From Pedobacter montanisoli (GTDB lineage Bacteria; Bacteroidota; Bacteroidia; Sphingobacteriales; Sphingobacteriaceae), in the NCBI RefSeq assembly GCF_022809115.1, contig NZ_JALGBH010000002.1, positions 809,543 to 873,542 of the forward strand: DNA of 64,000 bases, read 5' to 3'. Below are positions 25,861 through 33,703 of this stretch, in pieces. How positions within the stretch are numbered: position 1 is the stretch's first letter; every line of letters starts with the position of its first letter. The position numbers and the translations under genes are program-made. Under the pieces are notes generated by a model. It was not told the DNA's origin, made no database searches, and saw nothing but the letters and a program-made list of their open reading frames with translations.

Positions 25861-26571
25861 ATGTTAGAAATAGTTTATCAGGATAATGACCTTATTGCCA
25901 TCAATAAGCCTCATGGTTTATTGGTTCATCGCTCTAAACTGGCCAACGATGCCAAAGAGTTTGCTTTACAATTGCTTAGAGACCAGGTAGGTAAACATGT
26001 AAATCCGGTGCACCGCCTCGACAGGAAAACCGGAGGGGTATTGCTGTTTGCTTTTTCTAAAGAGGTAGAAATAGAAATGCAGAAGCAGTTTCAGGAAGGT
26101 TTGGTAGAGAAAAAATACCTGGCTATAGTGAGAGGCTTTACGCCAGATGAAATGGAAATAGATTATCCGTTAGCAAAAGAAAACGGAACATTGCAGGAAG
26201 CCTTTACCATGTTCAGAACTTTAGAAAGAGCAGAAATACCGGTACAATTTGGAAAACACCCAACCGGCCGTTACAGTTTGGTAGAGGCAAATCCGAAAAC
26301 CGGAAGGATGCACCAGTTACGCAAGCATTTTGCCCATATCTTTCATCCCATTATAGGTGACCGTCCACATGGTTGTAATAAGCAAAACCGTTATTTTAAA
26401 GAGCATTACCATATGAATACCATGCTTTTGCATGCCAGTTCTTTAGCATTTGTTCATCCGCTTACCGCAGAACATATTAACATTACTGCCAGTTTACAAC
26501 CCGAATTTGAACGTACAGCCACTATTATGGGCTTAAATTTAGAAGCGTTACATAATTTTTCTGTTAAATAG
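25861..26571 (+). CDS. RluA-family pseudouridine synthase, TruC-like
   Basis: 236 residues, RluA catalytic domain without an S4 domain. MLEIVYQDNDLIAINKPHGL is the normal first part; the catalytic motif is HRLDRKTGG (Asp54), and NPKTGRMHQLRKHFAHIFHP is the substrate-binding motif. The K-T-G-G variant and the RPHGCNKQNRYFKEHY block are like TruC, which makes pseudouridine 65 in tRNA-Ile and tRNA-Asp. The next gene starts 13 bases after its stop. Confidence 0.88.
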   Translation: MLEIVYQDNDLIAINKPHGLLVHRSKLANDAKEFALQLLRDQVGKHVNPVHRLDRKTGGVLLFAFSKEVEIEMQKQFQEGLVEKKYLAIVRGFTPDEMEIDYPLAKENGTLQEAFTMFRTLERAEIPVQFGKHPTGRYSLVEANPKTGRMHQLRKHFAHIFHPIIGDRPHGCNKQNRYFKEHYHMNTMLLHASSLAFVHPLTAEHINITASLQPEFERTATIMGLNLEALHNFSVK

Positions 26572-26584
26572 CGTTATTTACTTT

Positions 26585-27328
26585 ATGCTAAAAAAGATTA
26601 TTCTCGCCGCTATAGCCCTCTCTTTAAGTGCCTGTTCATCTATTTATATGCCTGTTGTGCCCAACACACCGATGTTAAGCAACCAGGGCGAATTTTCTGC
26701 CGGAGCACACCTTTCTTTAAAAGGAAATTTTAATGTGAACGGTGCTTATGCTGTTGGCGATCATTTTGCGGTTATAGGTAACGCAGCATATCTTAACAGC
26801 GAGAAATACAGCAAAGATCTAGAACACAGCCTTTATGAAATAGGAGGAGGGTATTTCAGAAATTTTGGTCCCGATAATAACCGTATTTTAGAAGTGTACG
26901 CAGGTGTGGGTAGTGGCAAAAACATTAAGACCACCCGTACTTATGATAATAGGGAAATGCTGTTGGCTACTGATGTACAGCATGCCCGTTATAACAAAAC
27001 TTTTTTGCAGGTAAATTACAGTTCAAAGAAAATAGATACCATACGTTTGTTTGGTACACAGCTTAAATTGAATTATGGTATGGCCTGGCGGTTAAGCTAT
27101 GCAGAAACCAAAGATTTTACCATCAATAATGTAGCACATGTCAATGAAGATAATATATTCATAGAACCTGTATTTTTTACACGTATGGTGTTAAGTGATG
27201 AATTTCAACTGCAGTACACTACAGGCAGTAACATTGGCTTAAAAAGCAGAAAATTCTTAAATGCGGGTTATTCTATATTTACTATAGGTGCAGTTTTAAA
27301 TATAGGTAAGAAGCCTAAAGTTAAGTAA
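26585..27328 (+). CDS. Putative outer membrane lipoprotein, function unknown
   Basis: 247 residues with a lipoprotein signal (LAAIALSLSACSS, Cys17). The mature part reads as successive amphipathic strands (FNVNGAYAVGDHFAVIGNAA and similar), like an 8-stranded OmpA-like barrel with lipid anchor. I recognise no named family. It is between the TruC-like gene and a secreted hydrolase-like gene in the same direction, 13 and 20 bases apart, so an operon is likely. Confidence 0.65.
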   Translation: MLKKIILAAIALSLSACSSIYMPVVPNTPMLSNQGEFSAGAHLSLKGNFNVNGAYAVGDHFAVIGNAAYLNSEKYSKDLEHSLYEIGGGYFRNFGPDNNRILEVYAGVGSGKNIKTTRTYDNREMLLATDVQHARYNKTFLQVNYSSKKIDTIRLFGTQLKLNYGMAWRLSYAETKDFTINNVAHVNEDNIFIEPVFFTRMVLSDEFQLQYTTGSNIGLKSRKFLNAGYSIFTIGAVLNIGKKPKVK

Positions 27329-27348
27329 ATACTTCTTATTTTTATGGT

Positions 27349-28308
27349 ATGCAATACTTAAAGTTAGCTTTATTTTTTACGCTGCTGCTTGTAAAAACCG
27401 CTACGGCACAGCTTGCGCTATCACAAAAAATAGCAGGCTTTAAAACACTTAAAATAGATACAGGTATTATTTTAACCATAGATGAACCTGTAAACTTTAA
27501 TTATAAAAGACCCTTAAAAGTTATTTTATATGCTTTGCCTAATGGAAATACCACAATGCAAACTTATGGAAAGAAATTAAGTGCCAATGATGACTGGCAT
27601 TTTGATATACAGCATATTGGTGCGCAAACTGCTTTTATACGCGAAACCGACAAACACAGCAATTATGTAGTGGTATATGCCGAAAACGATCTGAAAAGCT
27701 GGCCAGCCTGGCGTAAAAAATATAAAAATGCAGATCAGGTAATTACCAATATTGTTGCATCATTGTATGAAAAGTACAAGAATTTTAACCCCGAAATTTA
27801 TCTTACAGGACATAGTGGTGGCGGAAGTTTTATTTTCGGTTACATTGGTGCAAACAACCAGATAGCTGATTATGTGAAAAGAATAGGTTTTATAGATGCA
27901 ACTTATGCCTATAATACCCCGCAACATAAAGATAAACTACTCAACTGGCTTGAAGATAAAAATAAGACTTTACAGGTTATAGCCTATAATGACAGCGTTG
28001 TGGTACTTAATGGTAAGCCTTTGGTTTCGCCTAAAGGTGGCACCTGGTACAGGAGCCAACTGATGGCCAAAGATCTCACAGAGAAAATCAATTTGTCTAA
28101 TTTAAACCTGAGCGACAGAATGGATTTCTTTAATAAGAACCATACTATAGATTTTGTATTGATCAAAAACCCTGAAGCCAAGATTTATCATACCAATCTC
28201 GTAGAAAAAAATGGCTTTATCAGCCTGATTTTTAATGGCACAAAATTCAAGAGCCGTAATTATACTTTCTGGAGTGATAGAGCTTATTCAAAGTATATTT
28301 CAGATTAG
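27349..28308 (+). CDS. Secreted alpha/beta-hydrolase-like protein
   Basis: 319 residues with a signal peptide ending TATAQ (about residue 20). The elbow GHSGGGSF (near 155-162) after a strand EIYLTG and before a helix FIFGYIG is that of an alpha/beta hydrolase with Ser nucleophile. The early block RPLKVILYALPNGNTTMQTY is the usual first strand with an oxyanion-type ALPNGN loop. The Asp and His acid-base residues are not obvious; the C-terminal region KNHTIDFV may give the His. It could be a peptidase-like or esterase-like enzyme. Same direction as the lipoprotein and dinB genes. Confidence 0.65.
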   Translation: MQYLKLALFFTLLLVKTATAQLALSQKIAGFKTLKIDTGIILTIDEPVNFNYKRPLKVILYALPNGNTTMQTYGKKLSANDDWHFDIQHIGAQTAFIRETDKHSNYVVVYAENDLKSWPAWRKKYKNADQVITNIVASLYEKYKNFNPEIYLTGHSGGGSFIFGYIGANNQIADYVKRIGFIDATYAYNTPQHKDKLLNWLEDKNKTLQVIAYNDSVVVLNGKPLVSPKGGTWYRSQLMAKDLTEKINLSNLNLSDRMDFFNKNHTIDFVLIKNPEAKIYHTNLVEKNGFISLIFNGTKFKSRNYTFWSDRAYSKYISD

Positions 28309-28323
28309 AAATAGGTTTAATAA

Positions 28324-29397
28324 GTGGTTCGTAAGATTATACATATAGACATGGATGCTTTTTATGCTTCTGTAGAGCAGCGGGATTTTCCGCAATACAG
28401 AGGTAAACCTTTGGTTGTGGGAGGTACTCCTGAAGGCAGAGGTGTAGTAGCCACAGCCAGTTATGAGGCCCGTTCTTTTGGCGTACGTTCTGCAATGCCT
28501 TCAAAAAAAGCACAGCAATTATGTCCTTATGCAATTTTTGTCTATCCCCGGTTTGATGTATATAAGCAGGTTTCAAGGCAGATCAGAGAAATATTTAGTC
28601 GTTATACAGATCTGATAGAACCTTTATCATTAGATGAAGCTTATTTAGATGTAACGGAAGATAAACTGAACATCGGTTCGGCCATAACCATTGCAGAGGA
28701 AATTAAAAAAGCGATTAAAGAGGAATTGAATCTCACAGCTTCTGCAGGCGTTTCTATCAATAAATTTGTAGCCAAAATAGCTTCAGACATGAACAAACCA
28801 GATGGTTTGACTTTTATAGGCCCTTCCAAAATTGAAAAATTCATGGAAAAACTACCGGTAGAAAAATTTCATGGCGTGGGTAAGGTTACTGCAGAACGCA
28901 TGAAAATGCAGGGCATACGCAAAGGTAGTGACCTGAAAAAGCTAAGTGAGGAACGTTTAATGGTTCTTTTTGGGAAGTCTGGAAAATTCTTTTACAACAT
29001 TGTAAGAGGAATAGATAACCGGGCAGTAAAACCCGATAGAGAAACTAAATCTATCAGTTCTGAAGACACCTTTAGTTACGATCTTGATAAGGGAAGCGAA
29101 TTGTATGAACATGTACTACGCATTACGCAATCTGCTTTTAAAAGACTTAATCAATATCGTTTATATGGACGAACATTGACTGTGAAAGTAAAATTTGCAG
29201 ATTTTAAGCAGATTACCAGAAGTATATCTTTTGATCATCCTATAAGTAATGAAAACGAAGCCTACCTTTCGGCCAAAACACTGATAGAAAACGCAGATTT
29301 TGAAGGTAAATTAGTAAGATTGATAGGTGTGGGCTTTTCTAATTTTCATGAACCTAAAATGCGAAACCGGGTAGAAGAGCAAAAAGAACTCTTCTAA
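28324..29397 (+). CDS. dinB: DNA polymerase IV
   Basis: 357-residue Y-family polymerase. The start codon is GTG (VRKIIHIDMDAFYASVE). The catalytic acidic residues are in HIDMDAFYASVEQ and LSLDEAYLDV; the steric-gate region and ATASYEARSFGVRSAMP are conserved; helix-hairpin-helix around KFHGVGKVTAERM; little-finger domain about 240-345. It ends EEQKELF, which resembles a C-terminal beta-clamp-binding motif (QxxLF-like, here QKELF). Translesion synthesis polymerase. The GTG is 16 bases after the hydrolase gene stop. Confidence 0.95.
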   Translation: MVRKIIHIDMDAFYASVEQRDFPQYRGKPLVVGGTPEGRGVVATASYEARSFGVRSAMPSKKAQQLCPYAIFVYPRFDVYKQVSRQIREIFSRYTDLIEPLSLDEAYLDVTEDKLNIGSAITIAEEIKKAIKEELNLTASAGVSINKFVAKIASDMNKPDGLTFIGPSKIEKFMEKLPVEKFHGVGKVTAERMKMQGIRKGSDLKKLSEERLMVLFGKSGKFFYNIVRGIDNRAVKPDRETKSISSEDTFSYDLDKGSELYEHVLRITQSAFKRLNQYRLYGRTLTVKVKFADFKQITRSISFDHPISNENEAYLSAKTLIENADFEGKLVRLIGVGFSNFHEPKMRNRVEEQKELF

Positions 29398-29518
29398 AAA
29401 ATCATTTATAATCTTTTCTCTTATTTCTTGAACAATACGTGCCATAGATTTAAAGTTTAATTATATCTTAACACATACTTAATCTGTTGATTTTACATTC
29501 GTTATAAAACAAGAGAAG

Positions 29519-29674
29519 ATGAAAATCAACTTTATTTTAATCGCAGTAGCTATTGTAGCCCTATTGGGTTTCATTTATTATATCATCAGCAACAATAATG
29601 ATGAGCAGAATGAAGAAATGAAACAACTGGCTAAAAAATCGCTGTTTAAAAAAGACAAGAAAACCAGCGTTTAG
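29519..29674 (+). CDS. Small single-pass membrane protein (51 aa)
   Basis: ATG with an AGAGAAG purine stretch just upstream, 51 codons. N-terminal membrane helix (INFILIAVAIVALLGFIYYI), then a short acidic stretch and a basic tail (KKSLFKKDKKTSV). The pattern of helix plus charged cytoplasmic tail looks like a real small protein; conserved short Bacteroidota membrane proteins of this kind are common. Function unknown. Six bases later the convergent peroxidase gene ends. Confidence 0.65.
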   Translation: MKINFILIAVAIVALLGFIYYIISNNNDEQNEEMKQLAKKSLFKKDKKTSV

Positions 29675-29680
29675 CATTAG

Positions 29681-30820
29681 CTATTTTGGCAACTCAGGTT
29701 GTCTGTCTTTCCATGGTGTAGTGCTGATCGCGTATAAAAACGAGATAACTGCATCTTTTTCTGCTTTGCTCAACTTTAATCCTCTTAACAGCTTGTCGTT
29801 TTTAGGTAATAAAGGATCGTTAACCTGCTCTGGTTTAACATTTTGAACGGGCATACCTACATTGTACATATTCATTACACCTTCCATATCAGGAAATAAT
29901 CCATTATGAAACCAAGGGGCAGTACGCATTACATTACGTAAACCAGGTGTTTTAAATTTTCCTACATCTTCAGGTTTTTTGGTGATATTATAAAGACCCA
30001 GATCTTCATGCGATCGGCCATAATAGGTTAAGCCTACATTGTGAAAATCGAAATCGGTAAATAAAGGACCATTATGACAATTTATGCAACGGGCTTTAGT
30101 TCTGAAAAGGTGTAATCCCAAAACCTGCTGGTCGGTAAGCGCTTCTTTTTTACCTTCTAAGAATCTGTCAAAATCGGTTTTACGGCTCACAATGGTGCGC
30201 TGATAAATAGCCAATGCTTTTAATATGCGTTGATTACTAATTTTATCGGTACCAAATGCAGCAGAAAAGAAAGGTTTATAACCTTTTATTTTACCTATTT
30301 TTTTTGCCAATTGTTTCAGATCCTGATGCATTTCTATCTCGCTGCTTATCGGACCTTCTGCCTGTTGTTCCAGACTATCGGCTCTGCCATCCCAGAAAAG
30401 CTTTTTTTGCGCCCATACATTCTCTAAAGAGATCGCATTACGCTTATTGGGTGAGTGATCGTGACCAATAGAAACCTCTCTGCCATCTGCCCAGTTGAGA
30501 TCGGGTGCATGGCAACTAGAACATGAAATTTGGTTAGATGAGGATAGGCGTGGATCAAAAAATAACAAACGCCCCAGATCTACAATCTTTTTGATAGAAT
30601 CATCTTTTAGATTTATAGGAGAGGGAGGTAGTACGCCCAATTCTTTCCAGTTTACTCCCTTATCTACATTGGGCGCCGGCCATTTATCTGGAGACTGGCT
30701 ATAGATCTTACGTAAGCTATCTGGTGTAAGCTCGTCGCCTTTGATAAATTCGGTACCTCTGAAAGAAACAAAAAACAAAATTCCAAAAACTGCAAACAGT
30801 CCTGCAAATACCTTTTTCAT
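29681..30820 (-). CDS. Di-haem cytochrome c peroxidase (MauG/CcpA family)
   Basis: With the ATG at 30820 (379 residues; a TTG nine bases upstream is less likely). A signal/anchor helix (KKVFAGLFAVFGILFFVSF) is followed by two c-type haem motifs, CSSCH (about 100-104) and CINCH (about 245-249), and by the family blocks FDPRLSSSNQISCSSCHAPD and FKTPGLRNVMRTAPWFHNGL. These periplasmic enzymes reduce hydrogen peroxide or, in MauG-like cases, oxidise proteins. It is the last gene of an operon with a TonB receptor, a DUF4876 lipoprotein and a barrel protein, five bases after the last of these, which argues for a role in metal or haem handling. Confidence 0.9.
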   Translation of the reverse strand: MKKVFAGLFAVFGILFFVSFRGTEFIKGDELTPDSLRKIYSQSPDKWPAPNVDKGVNWKELGVLPPSPINLKDDSIKKIVDLGRLLFFDPRLSSSNQISCSSCHAPDLNWADGREVSIGHDHSPNKRNAISLENVWAQKKLFWDGRADSLEQQAEGPISSEIEMHQDLKQLAKKIGKIKGYKPFFSAAFGTDKISNQRILKALAIYQRTIVSRKTDFDRFLEGKKEALTDQQVLGLHLFRTKARCINCHNGPLFTDFDFHNVGLTYYGRSHEDLGLYNITKKPEDVGKFKTPGLRNVMRTAPWFHNGLFPDMEGVMNMYNVGMPVQNVKPEQVNDPLLPKNDKLLRGLKLSKAEKDAVISFLYAISTTPWKDRQPELPK

Positions 30821-30825
30821 GTGTG

Positions 30826-32355
30826 TCAAAAATAAATATTTAATCCCAAATTACAGGAGATAAAATCCTTACCAATCTGATTAAAATTATAATCAGTAAG
30901 CTGGTTTTTTACTGACAATTGGCGGTAATAATCTGCACTTGCAGTAATGGCCGATCTGAAATTTTTAAATAGATTAGCCGTAACATAATGAACAGAAACA
31001 GAGGTTTTTACAGTATTACTGCTATAAAACTGGTAATCCGGAAAGATAACATCATGTGTAAAAATATTAATCTGTAGTGGATCTACACTTAATTCATTTT
31101 GCAGAGGTGTACGATATCCTAATTGTAAGCCTAATTTTAAGCGATCTTTGTTTTTAAAGTTCAGGTAAGCATTATACAATACATTGGGTTCAAAAAGTAC
31201 ATATTGCAAGTGGTGCTGTGTTGCTACATCCTGTTTATTGAGGTGATTGTAGTTTACATTTAAACCAAACTCATTTGCATAATTAGAATGGTCTAACCTG
31301 ATCAGGTATTGCAGGTTAAAGTTTTTTGCCGAATACTTGTAGTTTATAGCATAAAAAACAATGTTCACATCATTACTTTGCTGCTGATTATAGGTAAGTT
31401 GTAATTGTTGTTGTGTTTTTTTATCCTGTTTATCTAATTGTAAAAAAATATCATACTTTTCTGTGTCATAGAAAGATACGTATGATTTTCTTACAGATTG
31501 ATCTAGGTCTTTGTAATTGTCTTCAAGTATAGTTTTATAGCTTGCAGCAGCTTTTAAATGGTAGTCAGCAAAAGAAGTGGTATAAGTTAAGCCTAAACCA
31601 TATTGCTTATCTAATCTTTTTAATGGGCTTTCATTCTGGCTTTTGGTGTAATAACCATAACCCTGTACAAAATAATTTACCCTGTCTGGATATCCGCCTC
31701 CTCGGTAACCTATATTCTTATATGCAATACCCATTGTTTCGGTACCATAACCCCATAAAGCGTTTATACCGATAACACTTTTACTTAAGCGATAGAGTAC
31801 TTCTGGTTTAATCTGAAACTGGTAAGTATTTACCTGTGGTCTTGGATCAACAGATCTAGTGGCCGAATTATACAGGTAGTTTAAACCTGTTGCGAGGTAT
31901 ATTTTATCTTTAATGAGATTATAAGATAAGATACCGCCTAGTTCATATCTGAAACGTTCATAACTACCCGCTTTTATAGAGCCATAATAGTAGGGCTGAT
32001 CATCCTGTTCAAGTCCTTTGGTGGTCCATGATAAGCTGTCTTGCCATATTCTTGAAAATCTGAAATAACCGGTAGTCTCAAAACGTCCGAATTTGTTAAA
32101 ACCTTCAGATACCAAACCTGCCTGATGTGTGGTTTGAGCTTGTTGTGCCCTTCTTAAACCACCATTTGAATAGTCATAGTCCAGATTGATCTTTCCGCTT
32201 CGATTAACAGGAGTAACCAATAAAAAATTGGCGTTTTGTTGGGCTGCAGATAAAATGTTGCCTGATTGTTGGTACAGGTATAAACTATCGGTTAAAGATT
32301 GTGCAAAACCTTTAACCGATAGTAAAACAAAGCATATTGTAATAAACTTCTTCAA
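30826..32355 (-). CDS. DUF6850-like outer membrane beta-barrel protein
   Basis: 509 residues, signal peptide MKKFITICFVLLSVKGFAQ. The mature protein is dense in aromatic alternating strands (GYFRFSRIWQDSLSW, YYGSIKAGSYERFRYELGGI) and ends in FISCNLGLNIYF, a canonical barrel C-terminus with terminal Phe. I recall this family as DUF6850, found beside DUF4876 proteins. The start codon is TTG, two bases after the stop of the DUF4876 gene, so expression is coupled. Function unknown; perhaps a porin or a partner of the TonB receptor. Confidence 0.75.
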   Translation of the reverse strand: MKKFITICFVLLSVKGFAQSLTDSLYLYQQSGNILSAAQQNANFLLVTPVNRSGKINLDYDYSNGGLRRAQQAQTTHQAGLVSEGFNKFGRFETTGYFRFSRIWQDSLSWTTKGLEQDDQPYYYGSIKAGSYERFRYELGGILSYNLIKDKIYLATGLNYLYNSATRSVDPRPQVNTYQFQIKPEVLYRLSKSVIGINALWGYGTETMGIAYKNIGYRGGGYPDRVNYFVQGYGYYTKSQNESPLKRLDKQYGLGLTYTTSFADYHLKAAASYKTILEDNYKDLDQSVRKSYVSFYDTEKYDIFLQLDKQDKKTQQQLQLTYNQQQSNDVNIVFYAINYKYSAKNFNLQYLIRLDHSNYANEFGLNVNYNHLNKQDVATQHHLQYVLFEPNVLYNAYLNFKNKDRLKLGLQLGYRTPLQNELSVDPLQINIFTHDVIFPDYQFYSSNTVKTSVSVHYVTANLFKNFRSAITASADYYRQLSVKNQLTDYNFNQIGKDFISCNLGLNIYF

Positions 32356-32357
32356 TG

Positions 32358-33698
32358 TTATTTAAAAACTGATTTGGTTACGTCAGGGATATTTAATTCA
32401 TCAAAATCATTAGCAGAGCTATTGGTGTCTTTTAAGATATGACGTCCATTTACCACTTTAGCGGTTTTACGTATTAAAGATTGCGAAGAATATTGCCCTT
32501 TAGATACAAACTTAAAGGTAGCATCTAATTTAGCATTGAATTTTTTAGGGATTTGATTAGCTTCTAAAGGAGGTTGTATCTCTACCGCATCAAAAACTTC
32601 ATTTAATGGAATTTGGTAATACTTATCTGTAGAAGTTGTAATTACTTTTATATCTGGCGCTGCATATCTTTTCCAAGATTGAATATCTCTTGTGGTTTTA
32701 AACAATAATAAGGCTTCACGACCTGTGGCATCTAAAATCAGATCTTTATTTGCTCTTATATCAATGTTAACCATATTAGGAACAGCAGGATTGTCAATAT
32801 CAGAAGCCAATGGTGTTATACCTGGATAATTACCTAAATAAACTTCAAAATCTGCTTTGCTTAAATCAATGGTTAAGCTGGGGTCTTTAACAGAAATACC
32901 TTTGCCGTCATTTCCTACATAAGGTGTTTTATGATTTAGCGCAGTACCTGCAATGATGATACTTTCACCAGGCTTAACAGGATGATCTTTACCGCTGCCT
33001 GGAATCATAAATATGTTTTTGGCATATACATAGTTGTTGTTGGCATTAGGATCATTCATATCAATAGACTTAGTCCAGTCATATTGTTTAGTTGCCGTTT
33101 GATAATATCCAGTAGCTAAGTCTATGGCAGTTAATTTAGAATTAGTGCCATAAGCCTCTACAAAATAAAGACTGTCTGCATAAAGCACCTGATTTGAATT
33201 GTTATAGATCTCAACAAACTGATCTCTGAACGAAGCACCGTTACTGGTATGTGAACCTGCATAATAGATTTGCTTAAATACCCAGTCGCCAATTTTGCCT
33301 GTGTTTAAGCTTAAAGACAAGCTGTTTACATTCTGAATAATATTCTGTGATTTCAGTAAACCATTAAACACAACATCATTCTCAGTAAAAATACCAACGT
33401 AAGTAGTATAATCAGCTGCTTTTATGGTAAGCGTAGCTTCTATATCATAGTTTCCCGGCGAAATTTTATCTATTGAAGCCTTACCATTAGCATCAGATTT
33501 TATGGTTGTAACCAGGCCGTTTGCCAGATTGGTAAGTTTGATCTCTGCATTAGCTAAAGGTAGGCTGTATTCTTTTAGAGATTGATCAAAAGATACATTT
33601 ACACTTAAAGCAACAGGTTTTAAGTCTTCAAATTCATTCCTTTTACAGGCAGAGAATATAAATAGTAATGCGGCTATCAAAAAATAGAGTTTCTTCAT
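32358..33698 (-). CDS. DUF4876 surface/periplasmic lipoprotein
   Basis: 446 residues. Lipoprotein signal with lipobox FSAC (Cys18). An N-terminal Ig/carboxypeptidase-regulatory-like domain (about 28-125, with TTIKSDANGKASIDKISPGN) is followed by the DUF4876 domain (about 130-440). The middle contains a lamin-tail-like fold signature: DQFVEIYNNSNQVLYADSLY and GESIIIAGTALNH. It is five bases downstream of the TonB receptor gene and likely a surface-exposed partner of that receptor, in the way of SusD-like proteins, but the family has no known ligand. Confidence 0.82.
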   Translation of the reverse strand: MKKLYFLIAALLFIFSACKRNEFEDLKPVALSVNVSFDQSLKEYSLPLANAEIKLTNLANGLVTTIKSDANGKASIDKISPGNYDIEATLTIKAADYTTYVGIFTENDVVFNGLLKSQNIIQNVNSLSLSLNTGKIGDWVFKQIYYAGSHTSNGASFRDQFVEIYNNSNQVLYADSLYFVEAYGTNSKLTAIDLATGYYQTATKQYDWTKSIDMNDPNANNNYVYAKNIFMIPGSGKDHPVKPGESIIIAGTALNHKTPYVGNDGKGISVKDPSLTIDLSKADFEVYLGNYPGITPLASDIDNPAVPNMVNIDIRANKDLILDATGREALLLFKTTRDIQSWKRYAAPDIKVITTSTDKYYQIPLNEVFDAVEIQPPLEANQIPKKFNAKLDATFKFVSKGQYSSQSLIRKTAKVVNGRHILKDTNSSANDFDELNIPDVTKSVFK

Positions 33699-33703
33699 TT
33701 TGC

